Below are positions 34,284-43,686 of a stretch of DNA of 64,000 bases, piece by piece; the stretch's first letter is position 1; the number at the start of each line of letters is the position of its first letter. The position numbers and the translations under genes were made by a program. This stretch comes from Robiginitalea sp. (GTDB lineage: Bacteria; Bacteroidota; Bacteroidia; Flavobacteriales; Flavobacteriaceae): positions 124,001-188,000 of the forward strand of contig JAHECA010000001.1 in the NCBI GenBank assembly GCA_024642005.1, read 5' to 3'. Below the pieces are notes generated by a model. The model saw only the letters and a list, made by a program, of their open reading frames with translations, had not been told where the DNA came from and searched no databases.

Positions 34284-35621
34284 ATGAATTCCAAAATCTT
34301 CCGCATTTCCCTGATCGCTGCCCTGGCCGGCTTCCTGTTTGGCTTCGACACCGTCGTGATCAGCGGGGCCGAGAAAAAACTGCAGTTGCTCTGGCAGACC
34401 TCAGACGCTTTCCACGGCACCGTGGTGATCGGGATGGCCCTTTTCGGTACGGTGATCGGCGCAATTTTCGGGGGTATTCCCACCAATCGTCTCGGCCGTA
34501 AAAAAACGCTGATCTGGATCGGGGTGCTCTACACCGTGTCGGCTGTTGGTTCGGCTTTGGCAACCGACCCGCTGAGCTTTGGCATCTTCCGCTTTCTGGG
34601 AGGCATCGGCATCGGGGCCTCTACGGTAGCGGCCCCAACTTATATCTCAGAGATTTCCCCGGCCAACAATCGGGGCAAGCTGGTGGGGCTCTACCAGTTT
34701 AACATTGTATTCGGCATCCTGGTAGCCTATTTGTCGAATTACCTGCTGAACGGGACCGGCGACAACGACTGGCGCTGGATGGTCGGAGTGGAGGCCTTCC
34801 CTGCCTTCCTTTACACCCTGCTGGCCCTGGGCATTCCGAGGAGCCCGCGCTGGCTCATTACCCACCGACGGGAAGCAGAGGCGTCAAAGGTATTGGAACG
34901 CCTGGGCCTGGGCGTTACCGTAACGCAAATTGAAAAAGACATGGCCCTTTCCCGGTCGACCGCCCTGAAGGCCGAACACATCTTTTTACAAAAATACCGC
35001 CTGCCCCTGACGCTGGCCTTCCTGATCGCATTCTTCAATCAATTTTCTGGAATCAATGCATTCCTGTATTACGCCCCCCGCATCTTTGAACTGGCGGGTC
35101 TGGGCGAAAGCACAGCCCTGCTCAGCAGCATCGGCATCGGCATCACCAACCTGATTTTTACCTTGCTGGGCATCTACCTCATAGACCGTTTGGGCCGGAG
35201 GCAACTCATGTACTATGGCTCGTTTGGCTATATCGTTTCCCTCTCCCTGGTTGCGGCTGCCTTTCTGCTCAACTGGACGGGGATAATGGTACCCATCTTC
35301 CTGTTCCTGTTTATCGCCTCCCACGCCATCGGGCAGGGAGCTGTTATCTGGGTGTTCATCTCGGAGGTGTTCCCGAACCACCTGCGCGGCAGCGGGCAGG
35401 CTTTCGGCAGTTCGGTGCACTGGGTGCTGGCCTGGCTCATCCCCTCGTCTATCCCCTGGCTCATGAACCTGATCGGCCCGGGTCCTGTATTCGGCTTTTT
35501 CGCTTTTATGATGGCCTTACAACTGGTGTTTGTCCATTTCATGATGCCGGAAACTAAGGGAGTGCCTCTGGAAGCGCTCAGTGCCCAACTGACTTCCGGA
35601 AAGCAATCGCCCCGGGCCTAA
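34284..35621 (+). CDS. MFS sugar porter
   Basis: This 445-residue transporter has 12 membrane helices and the sugar-porter signatures: GFDTVVISGA in helix 1, NRLGRKK in loop 2-3, RFLGGIGIGAS, PRSPRWLI, RLGRR, and the closing PETKGVPLE. It belongs to the sugar porter family that moves monosaccharides, usually with protons. No sugar enzyme is directly co-transcribed, so the substrate is open. A TAgcTTTA at 34248-34255 is a weak promoter candidate. Confidence 0.92.
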   Translation: MNSKIFRISLIAALAGFLFGFDTVVISGAEKKLQLLWQTSDAFHGTVVIGMALFGTVIGAIFGGIPTNRLGRKKTLIWIGVLYTVSAVGSALATDPLSFGIFRFLGGIGIGASTVAAPTYISEISPANNRGKLVGLYQFNIVFGILVAYLSNYLLNGTGDNDWRWMVGVEAFPAFLYTLLALGIPRSPRWLITHRREAEASKVLERLGLGVTVTQIEKDMALSRSTALKAEHIFLQKYRLPLTLAFLIAFFNQFSGINAFLYYAPRIFELAGLGESTALLSSIGIGITNLIFTLLGIYLIDRLGRRQLMYYGSFGYIVSLSLVAAAFLLNWTGIMVPIFLFLFIASHAIGQGAVIWVFISEVFPNHLRGSGQAFGSSVHWVLAWLIPSSIPWLMNLIGPGPVFGFFAFMMALQLVFVHFMMPETKGVPLEALSAQLTSGKQSPRA

Positions 35622-35770
35622 CCCGCTGCGCACCAGCCTGGAAATACCCCCGACCGCTCCGAACTGGCTATGAACGGGTGCAGAACGGGAAAGGGAGGGA
35701 TTTGGTCGAATTAGCCCGGAGTTTCTGCCACAGGAGCCTCCTTTTTTAGTACCTTGTTGGGAAATACTAT

Positions 35771-35905
35771 ATGATTATGGAAAATGAGATCTCCGTAGGG
35801 ACCCGTTTTCTGAACGGTTTCCTGCGCATCATGGTGGTCCTGCTCATCGGAGTGCTGGCCGCTGTAGTGATTATACTCATGCTGGCCGCCGTGGGTGTAT
35901 TCTGA
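35771..35905 (+). CDS. Possible 44-residue single-span membrane protein
   Basis: This short ORF begins MIMENEISVGTRF and continues as one long hydrophobic helix (from RIMVVLLIGVLAAVV to the end), closing at TGA 35905. A TAccTTG promoter-like element lies 21 nt upstream and a perfect terminator follows the ORF, giving it a complete transcription unit. The product would be an inner-membrane miniprotein. No family is recognised and no strong Shine-Dalgarno is present. The antisense frame, which is His-rich, is not credible. Confidence 0.45.
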   Translation: MIMENEISVGTRFLNGFLRIMVVLLIGVLAAVVIILMLAAVGVF

Positions 35906-35973
35906 AAGCCTGCGCCTGTTTGAACCGGCATAGGCATTTCGCGCCACGCAGAAACCCCCTGTCAGAAATATCC

Positions 35974-36000
35974 CCCAGCCTTTCCGGCTGGGTTTTTTTT
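35974..36000. terminator. Terminator after the small membrane ORF
   Basis: CCCAGCC-TTTCC-GGCTGGG is followed by eight T's. It also sits 20 nt from the tsaC stop on the other strand, but lacks an A-run for that direction. Confidence 0.85.
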
Positions 36001-36020
36001 GCCCCGCTGCCAGCCCTACC

Positions 36021-36962
36021 TCATTGTGGGGTGTCGTACGCGGCCTTGCGCAGGCGGTCCATGATGGCCAGGCCGAGGCCCTGTTCCGGTACGGTTTCCA
36101 CCACGATGAAAGCTACCCCGGCATCTTCCATATAATGCAGCGCACCGAACAGGCCTGCCGCGTACTCACGCAGGTCGCCTCCGGGAGCGAGCACCTTCAC
36201 CTCTTTGTAAGCTGCGACAGGTGCCTGCCGGTAGGCGATGTACCCGCAAGCCCCGGGGTCGTGCAAGAGCTGTTGCCCGGGGGCCGCAAGGTAAAGCGGT
36301 TTGCGCGGGCTGTAATGGGAAGCGAGCATACCCGGTGCCTTGATTGCCCCTGTTCCGGGGAGCACAGCCGATTCGGGCACAACCTCCCGCAGCGCTTCGC
36401 GGGTAATGATCCCCGGGCGCAGCAGCTGGAAGCCGTCTTCGGCCAGGGCAATGATGGTGGATTCGATCCCGACCCGCGTTGGACCCCCGTCGAGCACCAG
36501 GTCGGCTTCGGGCAGGTTTCGCCTTACATGTTCGGCCCGGGTCGGGGAAAGACGCCCGAACTTATTGGCGCTGGGGGCGGCTAACGGGCGCCCGCTGCGC
36601 CGTATTAACTCAAGGGCCAGGGCGTGGTCGGGCATGCGGATTCCCACTGTGGGCAACCCGGAGGTTACCAGGTCGGGCACGCGGGCCGTCTTGGGAACTA
36701 CCAGGGTGAGAGGCCCTGGCCAGAAGGCTCTGGCCAGCATCCCGATACGGGGGTCTTGTGAAGGGGTAAGCTCGCCCAGTTGTTCCAGGCTCGCAATATG
36801 CACGATAAGGGGGTCGAAGGACGGCCGCTCCTTGGCTTCAAAAATACGCGCCACTGCCATGGGGTTGAGCGCATCTGCCCCCAACCCGTATACAGTTTCG
36901 GTAGGGAAGGCTACCAACCGCCCTTCCCGGATCAGGGCCGCTGCCTTGTCCATCTCGTCCAT
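36021..36962 (-). CDS. tsaC: L-threonylcarbamoyladenylate synthase (Sua5/YwlC/YrdC)
   Basis: This enzyme makes threonylcarbamoyl-AMP for the t6A modification of ANN-decoding tRNAs. It has the YrdC domain (GRLVAFPTETVYGLGADA near residue 15, KERPSFDPLIVH near 45, SAN...PTRAEHV) and a C-terminal Sua5 domain, giving 313 residues, the long form. Neighbouring genes do not bear on its role. Confidence 0.93.
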   Translation of the reverse strand: MDEMDKAAALIREGRLVAFPTETVYGLGADALNPMAVARIFEAKERPSFDPLIVHIASLEQLGELTPSQDPRIGMLARAFWPGPLTLVVPKTARVPDLVTSGLPTVGIRMPDHALALELIRRSGRPLAAPSANKFGRLSPTRAEHVRRNLPEADLVLDGGPTRVGIESTIIALAEDGFQLLRPGIITREALREVVPESAVLPGTGAIKAPGMLASHYSPRKPLYLAAPGQQLLHDPGACGYIAYRQAPVAAYKEVKVLAPGGDLREYAAGLFGALHYMEDAGVAFIVVETVPEQGLGLAIMDRLRKAAYDTPQ

Positions 36963-37079
36963 AAGCCGAACACTTTACAGCAAAGGTAGGTCCCCGGCTG
37001 GCGAAATCAAAAAGCCCTTCCATCTGAAAAAGCCTGTTGCCACAGGCGGGGAAACTTCTCGTCCTGTGTCAGCAAATGA

Positions 37080-37105
37080 AAAAGCCCTCCATCGGGAGGG
37101 CTTTC
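37080..37105 (-). terminator. Terminator after tRNA-Leu
   Basis: On the minus strand AAAGCCCTCC-CGAT-GGAGGGCTTTTT lies about 4 nt after the tRNA 3' end. The perfect stem and T-run make it convincing. Confidence 0.88.
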
Positions 37106-37108
37106 CTG

Positions 37109-37190
37109 TACAGGTGGGGAGACTCGAACTCCCAAGCCTTGCGGCACTAGTACCTGAAACTAGCGTGTCTACCAATTCCACCACACCTGC
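37109..37190 (-). tRNA. tRNA-Leu (anticodon CAG)
   Basis: This is an 82-nt class II tRNA. The acceptor GCAGGTG/CACCTGT starts with a G-U pair, the discriminator is A, and the D-arm has GGTGGAATTGGTAGACACG, typical of leucine. The anticodon loop reads TT-CAG-GT, there is a variable arm (TGCCGCAAGGC), and the T-arm contains GTTCGAGTC. CCA is not encoded. No integrase lies nearby. Confidence 0.95.
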
Positions 37191-37361
37191 ATGCCTGTTT
37201 GGGCATCCCAATTCTGTGAATTTGGGAGGGCAAATGTAGCATTTTTTACAAATGCAAACAATTTTTTTAAGTCCATAAAAGCGGGGCCGGCCAATTTCCC
37301 ATATTCGCCTATCTTTAAGCATCTCGGGGAAAAACTCCGAAAACCACAGAGAAAGCACCAA

Positions 37362-38195
37362 ATGAGACTTTTCAAAACGAAGGCAGGAGCCCTGATCGAG
37401 ACCAACGGGGGGTTGTACCGCACCCATACCGACTGGGATAGCCTGGTCTGTTCGGAAGATCTGCACCAGCGGTTGCAGGAGGAAATCGCACGCCCGGGGA
37501 TAGCAAAACTGGCCGCCCCCCTGCCGGGCGACTTGCTCGCCCCGGTGGGACGTCAGGAAGTCTGGGCCGCGGGGGTAACGTATTGGCGCAGTCGCAGTGC
37601 CCGTATGGAAGAATCGCAAAATTCAGGTGGCAGCACCTTTTACGACAAGGTTTACGAGGCCGAGCGCCCCGAACTGTTTTTCAAGGCCGCCCCGTTCCGG
37701 GTTACAGGGCCCGGGCAACCCGTGCGCATTCGGCGCGATTCGGCCTGGAATGTCCCGGAACCCGAACTGACCCTGCTGCTGAGCCCCAAGGGCCGTATTG
37801 AGGCCTATACGATAGGGAACGACATGAGTTCACGCGATATTGAGGGCGAAAACCCGCTCTACCTGCCCCAGGCAAAGTGCTATGATGGTTCATGCGCCAT
37901 TGGGCCCTGCCTTTACGTAAGCCCTGCCCCCCTGCCCGAGACCACTGAAATAGTCCTGGAGATCAGCAGGGGAGGGAAAACCGTTTTCGGCGGGTCGGTA
38001 GGCATCACCCAGATCAGGCGCAAATTTGAGGAGCTGGCCGCTTTCCTTTTCCGCGAAATGAGCTTTCCGCATGGCTGCCTGCTCATGACCGGCACGGGCA
38101 TTGTGCCTCCGAACGACTTCACCCTGCAGGCAGGCGACGAGGTTCGCATTCAGATTGAGCCGATCGGCAGTCTCATCAACCGCGTCGAATTGTGA
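37362..38195 (+). CDS. Fumarylacetoacetate hydrolase-family enzyme
   Basis: This 277-residue protein starts at ATG 37362; the open frame further upstream crosses the tRNA. The FAH core shows the metal-binding ExE in VPEPELTLLLS and the Asp and Lys in GNDMSSRDIEGENP and LPQAKCYDGSCAIGP. GVTYWRSRSARMEES resembles 2-keto-3-deoxy-sugar-acid dehydratases of this superfamily. That would fit the sugar-acid operon lying tail-to-tail with it, but assignment within FAH is uncertain. TAtcTTTA at 37310-37317 is a possible -7 element. Confidence 0.8.
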   Translation: MRLFKTKAGALIETNGGLYRTHTDWDSLVCSEDLHQRLQEEIARPGIAKLAAPLPGDLLAPVGRQEVWAAGVTYWRSRSARMEESQNSGGSTFYDKVYEAERPELFFKAAPFRVTGPGQPVRIRRDSAWNVPEPELTLLLSPKGRIEAYTIGNDMSSRDIEGENPLYLPQAKCYDGSCAIGPCLYVSPAPLPETTEIVLEISRGGKTVFGGSVGITQIRRKFEELAAFLFREMSFPHGCLLMTGTGIVPPNDFTLQAGDEVRIQIEPIGSLINRVEL

Positions 38196-38208
38196 CACTG
38201 ACCCATTT

Positions 38209-39537
38209 TCAGAGTTTGGGCTCCCAGCCTTTTTCGTAAGTGCGTCCCCACTGTTGCAGGGCCTTTGCATCGTTGGTCACCTTCCCGCTCACCGGGTCGA
38301 TCTCCAGCGTGTGCCCCGCATCCTGCGCCAGGTTGCCCAGGTGGCAAAGGTGGGTTGAGATGCTGCCATCTGCGATGGGGGCGTTCAGGGTAGCCCCGGT
38401 GCGGATGGCATCGATAAAATTGCCCACGTGGGTTACGTCTAGGCTGCCGATGCCCTGGGTATCGGTAAGCACGCTCAGTTCCTTTTCGTATTCGATCTTT
38501 ACCGGTCGCCCGCCCAGGTCGTACAATTTATAATCGTTCCGGCTCAGCTCGATGGTGCCCTTTTCCCCGTAAAGGGTTACGCCCCGACCGGGGCGATCGG
38601 GTTTCATAAGGCCCCGGCTGTGGCCGGTCCAGGTCAGAAAGGAGCCGTTGCCGAAGGAATAGGTCACCTGTTGGTTGTCTGGGAATTCCCAGTCATCGTC
38701 GTAGGCGAATTTGCCACCGAAGGAGGAAACGCTCACGGGGAAGTCTACCCCCAGGGCCCAGCGGCAGATGTCGATTTCATGGGTGCCATTGTTGTGGATC
38801 TCCCCGGTACCCCAACTGCGGAACCAGTGCCAGTTATAGGGGTGCACATTGTCGCGGTATCCGGTGCGGGGGGCAGGCCCCTGCCAGAGTTCCCAATCGA
38901 GCCCGGCGGGTACGGGAGCTGCCTTACCCCTGCCGATCGATTCCCTGTTGTTCGAATACCAGGCCTCCCCTTTGTAGACCCGGCCGATCATGCCGTCGCG
39001 AATATCGCGGATAGCGCTGATGGATGTCTCGGCAGAACGCTGCTGGTTGCCCATCTGCACCACCTTGCCGTATTTTTTCTGAGCCGCTACCAGCAGTTCG
39101 TTTTCGTGCAGGTTGTGGCTGCAGGGTTTTTCCACATATACGTGTTTCCCGGCCTGCAGGGCCATGATGGCCATAGGGGCATGCCAGTGCTCGGGGGTGG
39201 CGATAAATACGGCATCGACCTCGGGGTCGTCCAGAATGCGCCTGAAGTCCTTTTCAACCTGGGGAACGCGCCCGATATGCTTCTCGCACCAGGCATTGTG
39301 CTCGTCCAGAATGGTGTCGTCCACATCGCAATTGTACTTCAGAAAGGCATTTGGGAGGGCATGAAGTGCCAGCACGTGGGCCTTGCCACGGCTGCGGATA
39401 CCGATGCAGGCGCATACCACCTTCTCATTGGCCCCCAAAATGCGGGCGAGGCCCGTACTGGGAAAGAGCGCTCCATGCAGCCCTAAGGCGGCCGTACCGG
39501 CAGCGGTTTTACGGATGAAATTTCTTCTGGTTTCCAT
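38209..39537 (-). CDS. Tat-exported Gfo/Idh/MocA-family oxidoreductase
   Basis: This 442-residue NAD(P)-dependent oxidoreductase has a twin-arginine signal (TRRNFIRKTAAG), so it is folded with its cofactor before export, as in glucose-fructose oxidoreductase. The Rossmann domain follows (VVCACIGIRSRGKAH), then the family EKPCSHNLHEN motif with catalytic Lys and a beta-sheet domain containing HNNGTHEIDICRWALG. It is the last gene of the uxaC operon, 7 nt after the DUF1080 gene. Members paired with DUF1080 proteins have been linked to glycoside C3 oxidation. The substrate here is inferred, not shown. Confidence 0.9.
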   Translation of the reverse strand: METRRNFIRKTAAGTAALGLHGALFPSTGLARILGANEKVVCACIGIRSRGKAHVLALHALPNAFLKYNCDVDDTILDEHNAWCEKHIGRVPQVEKDFRRILDDPEVDAVFIATPEHWHAPMAIMALQAGKHVYVEKPCSHNLHENELLVAAQKKYGKVVQMGNQQRSAETSISAIRDIRDGMIGRVYKGEAWYSNNRESIGRGKAAPVPAGLDWELWQGPAPRTGYRDNVHPYNWHWFRSWGTGEIHNNGTHEIDICRWALGVDFPVSVSSFGGKFAYDDDWEFPDNQQVTYSFGNGSFLTWTGHSRGLMKPDRPGRGVTLYGEKGTIELSRNDYKLYDLGGRPVKIEYEKELSVLTDTQGIGSLDVTHVGNFIDAIRTGATLNAPIADGSISTHLCHLGNLAQDAGHTLEIDPVSGKVTNDAKALQQWGRTYEKGWEPKL

Positions 39538-39544
39538 AAGTGGG

Positions 39545-40921
39545 TCAGTTTAGCGGTTTTATCTTGATGTTTCGGAAGTCTACCTGGTCGCCGTGGTCCT
39601 GCAGCAGCAGGTGGCCTCGAACGGCTTCCCCGAAGCCGGGCCAAACCTTGTATTTGCTTTCGGCCACCAGCTGGCGGAAAGCCTCGCTGCCCCGCTCGTA
39701 TTCCAGTACTTTCACCCCGTTAAGCCAGTGCTCGACATGCCCGTCCTTAGAGGAGATATAGGCGGTGTTCCACTGCCCGATCTCATTAGCCGGTTTGGAC
39801 GGGTCGGCGGCGATCAGGTCGTAAAGGGAGGCCAGGGTTCGGCTGCCTTCCTGGTTGCCCAGCTTGGCGTCGGGGTGGCGCAGGTCGTCCAGAATCTGGT
39901 ATTCCAGGCCAATGGCCGAGCCTCCGTCCTTGTTCAGCTCGGTATCGACATAGTATTTGATGCCACTGTTGGCTCCTTCGGTAATCCTGAAATCGACCTT
40001 CATCTCAAAATCGCCAAAGGTGTCAAGGGTAACGATATCGCCCCCTGCAGCCGATTCGGCCCCACCGCTCGACAAGACGCGCAGCACCCCGTCTTCCATA
40101 GACCATCCCGCCTCTGGAAAGCCTTCCAGGCGGGCGCCCCGCCATCCTGCGGAAGTGGCCCCGTCCCAGAGCAATTGCCAATCGTCCTGTGCTTCGGCAT
40201 AGGTAAGCTGGTTTTTGGTCACCACCGGGGTCAGGGGAGATTTGCGGCTGTATTTGGCCAGGCTGTCGGTGAGGATGCGCACATTTTTCCACAGGATCTC
40301 AGTGCCTGCCTGCTGCTGGTCCCCAATACTGTGCACCTGCAGGGCTATGAAACCGTCGGGGCTCTGGTCGTCTATCAGATAGGCTGCCGGCACGTCATTG
40401 ATCCAGGTCTTCAGCGTATCGCCAATGGCCTCGATGCGGTAGTGGTTCCAGTCGTGCTGCTTAAAAGCCTGCTGCGCCTGCGGATTGTCGGTAAGGGGCA
40501 CCAGCCAGCCCCGGGCGGCCTCGTCGTAGATGCCAGCGCTCCAGGCGCGGTCAGACGGGTCAATTTCTATCTGGTACCCGTGTACGCGCCCGTCCATGTA
40601 CCAGGGATAGCTGTGGCTGCGGATCTGGATGCCGGAATTCATGGTTGAGTCTGCCAGGTAGTCGAGTTCCAAAATGAAATCGCCGTACGTGCGGTCGGTG
40701 GTCAGGAAGGAATTGGGGGTGTCGTGCACCGTGGAACCGACGATGGCACCGCCGCGCACGGCGTAATCGGCCTGGCCGCCCTTCTGTGTAAAGCCGCTGA
40801 GGTCAGCCCCGTTGAACAGGTCTTGCCAGGGCGCATCGTCTTTGGGGTTCTGCTGACAACCCAGGCACAGGAGCAGGCCCAGGGACAGGAGGGGAATGCT
40901 GGTTTTTAAGGATAGTTTCAT
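39545..40921 (-). CDS. Lipoprotein with two DUF1080 (3-keto-glycoside hydrolase) domains
   Basis: The start at 40921 gives a 458-residue lipoprotein with lipobox LLLCLGC. Two tandem DUF1080 jelly-roll domains are visible: the first from WQDLFNGADLSGF with NSGIQIRSH and VHGYQIEIDPS, the second from WQLLWDGATSAGW with ANSGIKYYVDT and GLEYQILDD. DUF1080 proteins include hydrolases of 3-keto-disaccharides. Position between a TRAP permease (30 nt) and the exported oxidoreductase (7 nt) supports a role outside the cytoplasm on an oxidised glycoside. The second domain may bind substrate instead of cleaving it. Confidence 0.88.
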   Translation of the reverse strand: MKLSLKTSIPLLSLGLLLCLGCQQNPKDDAPWQDLFNGADLSGFTQKGGQADYAVRGGAIVGSTVHDTPNSFLTTDRTYGDFILELDYLADSTMNSGIQIRSHSYPWYMDGRVHGYQIEIDPSDRAWSAGIYDEAARGWLVPLTDNPQAQQAFKQHDWNHYRIEAIGDTLKTWINDVPAAYLIDDQSPDGFIALQVHSIGDQQQAGTEILWKNVRILTDSLAKYSRKSPLTPVVTKNQLTYAEAQDDWQLLWDGATSAGWRGARLEGFPEAGWSMEDGVLRVLSSGGAESAAGGDIVTLDTFGDFEMKVDFRITEGANSGIKYYVDTELNKDGGSAIGLEYQILDDLRHPDAKLGNQEGSRTLASLYDLIAADPSKPANEIGQWNTAYISSKDGHVEHWLNGVKVLEYERGSEAFRQLVAESKYKVWPGFGEAVRGHLLLQDHGDQVDFRNIKIKPLN

Positions 40922-40951
40922 AACTATGGGTATTAATTGCGTCACAAAATT

Positions 40952-42247
40952 TTACAAATCAAACAAAGAGGGCAGCCAGAGGCTCAGTTCCGGGATATAG
41001 GTTACCAGGAACAGCGCCACGATCATGGCCACAAACAGGGGCAGCAACGGGCGGATCACCTTTTCGATGCTGGTCCGGGCTATGCCCACGCCCACGAAAA
41101 GCACCGACCCAACGGGTGGGGTGCAGAGCCCGATACACAGGTTCAGGATCATGATTACACCAAAATGCACGGGGTCGATGCCCAGTCGTGTAACGACAGG
41201 CAAAAAGATAGGGGTAAAAATCAGAACCGCAGGAGTCATATCCATAAAGATACCCACAGCCAGCAAGATCAGGTTGATGATCAGCAATATGACCACCTTG
41301 TTATCGGTAAGCCCCAGCAGGCCCTCACTGATTTCCTGAGGGATATGCTCATAGGAGAGCACCCACGACATGCTCATGGAAGCCCCGATCAGGAGCATGA
41401 CAATGGCTGTGGTGGCCGAAGCATCCAGGGCGATCCCGGGCAGGTTCTTGAAATTGATTTCCCTGTAGATTACCCCCAGCACCAGGCTGTAAAGCACGGC
41501 AATGGCCGAGGCTTCGGTGGCGGTGAAGATACCGGCCACAATGCCCCCGATTACCACTACCAGCAAGAGAAGGCTGGGCACGGCATCCACAAAGGTACGC
41601 ACCACGTCAGGCAGGCGGCTGCGCTCCCCGCCCCGGTAGCCTTTCTTCCGCGCCCAGAAATAGGCAACTACCATAAGGAACAAACCGGTGAGAATGCCCG
41701 GAATATACCCGGCCAGGAAAAGGGCGGCGATGGAAGCACCCCCACTGGCCAGGGAATAGACGATTAGGATATTACTCGGGGGGATTACCAGGCCCGTAGT
41801 GGCCGAGGTAATGTTCACCGCCGCCCCGAATTCGCGCGAGTACCCCTGTTTCTCCATTTCGGGGCCCAGCATGCTGCCCATGGCCGAAGCCGAGGCGAGG
41901 GCCGAGCCGGCAATGGCCCCCATGAGCATGGCCGAGATAATGTTGATCAGGGCCAGCCCGCCAGGCATGGCCCCCACCAGGGTTTTGGCAAAGGCGATGA
42001 GGCGTCGGGCAATGCCGCCACGATTCATAAGTTCGCCCGACAAAACAAAAAACGGGATGGCCAGCAGGGCGAAACTGTCCAGGCCGGCAGCCATGCGCTG
42101 GGCCCCCGTGGTGAGCGCCGGCAGGGCCGGGATGCTCACCAGCATGGTAAGGGTGGCCGAAACCGCGATGCTCCAGGCCACGGGTGTGCCGATGGCGAGC
42201 AGGCTTACAAAGCTGAGGATGAGCACGAGCAGGGGTACGTATTCCAT
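40952..42247 (-). CDS. dctM: TRAP transporter large permease (DctM)
   Basis: This is a 431-residue protein with about 12 membrane helices, the ion-coupled translocation subunit of a TRAP transporter. Typical stretches are FFVLSGELMNRGGIARRLI, ITSATTGLVIPPSNILIVY and ILNLCIGLCTPPVGSVLFVG. It starts 3 nt after the DctQ stop. The operon context points to hexuronates as substrate. Confidence 0.95.
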   Translation of the reverse strand: MEYVPLLVLILSFVSLLAIGTPVAWSIAVSATLTMLVSIPALPALTTGAQRMAAGLDSFALLAIPFFVLSGELMNRGGIARRLIAFAKTLVGAMPGGLALINIISAMLMGAIAGSALASASAMGSMLGPEMEKQGYSREFGAAVNITSATTGLVIPPSNILIVYSLASGGASIAALFLAGYIPGILTGLFLMVVAYFWARKKGYRGGERSRLPDVVRTFVDAVPSLLLLVVVIGGIVAGIFTATEASAIAVLYSLVLGVIYREINFKNLPGIALDASATTAIVMLLIGASMSMSWVLSYEHIPQEISEGLLGLTDNKVVILLIINLILLAVGIFMDMTPAVLIFTPIFLPVVTRLGIDPVHFGVIMILNLCIGLCTPPVGSVLFVGVGIARTSIEKVIRPLLPLFVAMIVALFLVTYIPELSLWLPSLFDL

Positions 42248-42250
42248 GGG

Positions 42251-42709
42251 TCAGCGGCTTAACAGGTCGGTGGCTTTATAATAGATGATGAGCGCCCCGC
42301 TCACGGGAATAACCAGGTACACGTAGGCAAGGGGCAGGCGCAGGGCCGGGGAATACTGTTCGAGTACAAAGGTGATGTAGACCAGGCGTATACCCCCCAC
42401 CACCAGCCCGAACAGGGCAAAGGCCAGAATTATCCAGCGTACGGTCTGCTGCAATAACCGACGCGTGGGCGGTGCACAGCGGGCCGGCAGCACGTCGATG
42501 GCCACATGCCCATTTTGCCCGGAGACATAGGCGGCCCCCAGCACGCCCAGCCAGATCATCAGGTAACGCGCCAGCTCGTCGGTAAAGGAACTGGGGGAGC
42601 CCAGCACGTAGCGGCTGCAAACCTGCCAGAGCACGTTAACCACCATTACGGTCATGATCAGGATCAGTGTGCCGGCCAGGGCGGCATCGATAGTCTTGCG
42701 CAATTTCAT
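42251..42709 (-). CDS. dctQ: TRAP transporter small permease (DctQ)
   Basis: This 152-residue four-helix subunit contains the family's ELARYLMIWLGVLGAAYVSGQ signature around residue 45, followed by GHVAIDVLP. It is required together with DctM and DctP. Its ATG overlaps the dctP stop by 4 nt. Confidence 0.93.
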   Translation of the reverse strand: MKLRKTIDAALAGTLILIMTVMVVNVLWQVCSRYVLGSPSSFTDELARYLMIWLGVLGAAYVSGQNGHVAIDVLPARCAPPTRRLLQQTVRWIILAFALFGLVVGGIRLVYITFVLEQYSPALRLPLAYVYLVIPVSGALIIYYKATDLLSR

Positions 42710-43686
42710 GAGCCCTGCAGTTGCTGGATTTGCCGTATTAGCCTCCTTAAGGTGGTATCGGCCTCATAGAGGCGATAGGCCTCATGGGCGCTCTCGGCAA
42801 AGGGTTTTTTATCAGGATGGGAGATGGTGACCCCAGCCTTTTCCACCTCCCGCAGCGCCTCGGCCTCGGCCTCGGCCCACAGCTGCCGCTGATAGGCGAT
42901 AGACCACTGTGCTGCCTGCCTGATCCAGGCCTGCTCCCGGGGGGTCAGGGTCTCCCAAAACCGGGTGCCTGCAATCAGGACGTCGGGGGAAAAGGTGTGC
43001 TCGTCGAGCGAGTAGTACTTGCACACCTCGTAATGGCGCGCCAGGTAAAAGCTGGGCGGATTATTCTCTGCGGCGTCTACCACGCCCTGTTGCAGGGCAG
43101 TGTATAGCTCCCCCCAGGAAATGGGCGTGGGAGCACCCCCCATGCTGCGAATCATATTGATGGCCGTCACGCTTTCCATAACCCGCACCTTAAGCCCCTT
43201 CAAATCTTCGGGCGATTCGATGGGCTTTCGCATGCTGTAAAAACTCCGGTAGCCGGCGTCGTAAAAGCCCAGGCCCTTGAGCCAGTAGTGGAGGCCGTCG
43301 TCGAGCAGTTCCTGCCCGATTGGACCGTCGAGGACCGCATAGGCGTGCCGGCGGTCTGAAAAGAGGTAGGGCAGGCCCAAAATACGGGTTTTGGGGGCAA
43401 AATTCTCAAGGGTGGCCACCGATACCTTGGTCATGTCAAGGGTGCCGATCTGCAGGAGTTCCAACACTTCTCTTTCGCTGCCCAGTTGCTGGTTCGGATA
43501 AATTTCAAGCTTGAGAACCCCGCCGGAAAGGCTGTCCAGGGCCGAGCCCATGCGTACCATGGCCAAATGCACCGAATGGGTCACGTCCAGGCCGTGGGCC
43601 AGGCGGATGGTACGGCCCTGTTTGGCAGGCCGGCACGAAAGGGCCAGCACCGCAAGGAGGAGCGCTATGGCGTGTGCAACCCTCAC
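42706..43686 (-). CDS. dctP: TRAP transporter substrate-binding protein (DctP)
   Basis: The product is 326 residues with a lipoprotein signal (LALSC, Cys near 18), so the receptor is membrane-tethered. The DctP fold shows FAPKTRILGLPYLF, the substrate-carboxylate region KGLKVRVMESVTAINMIRSMG (its Arg usually binds the acid) and GVVDAAENNPPSFY. The start codon is GTG, overlapping the kdgA stop. An Arg-based carboxylate site fits uptake of a uronate. Confidence 0.93.
   Translation of the reverse strand: MRVAHAIALLLAVLALSCRPAKQGRTIRLAHGLDVTHSVHLAMVRMGSALDSLSGGVLKLEIYPNQQLGSEREVLELLQIGTLDMTKVSVATLENFAPKTRILGLPYLFSDRRHAYAVLDGPIGQELLDDGLHYWLKGLGFYDAGYRSFYSMRKPIESPEDLKGLKVRVMESVTAINMIRSMGGAPTPISWGELYTALQQGVVDAAENNPPSFYLARHYEVCKYYSLDEHTFSPDVLIAGTRFWETLTPREQAWIRQAAQWSIAYQRQLWAEAEAEALREVEKAGVTISHPDKKPFAESAHEAYRLYEADTTLRRLIRQIQQLQGS

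Noticed and set aside
35711-35947. 78-codon His-rich minus-strand frame
   Set aside because: It is antisense to the small membrane ORF and its terminator and has no promoter or homology-like features.
37109-37190. tRNA-Leu as an integration site
   Set aside because: No integrase, direct repeat of the tRNA end or foreign-looking DNA is seen next to it; the same holds for tRNA-Ser.
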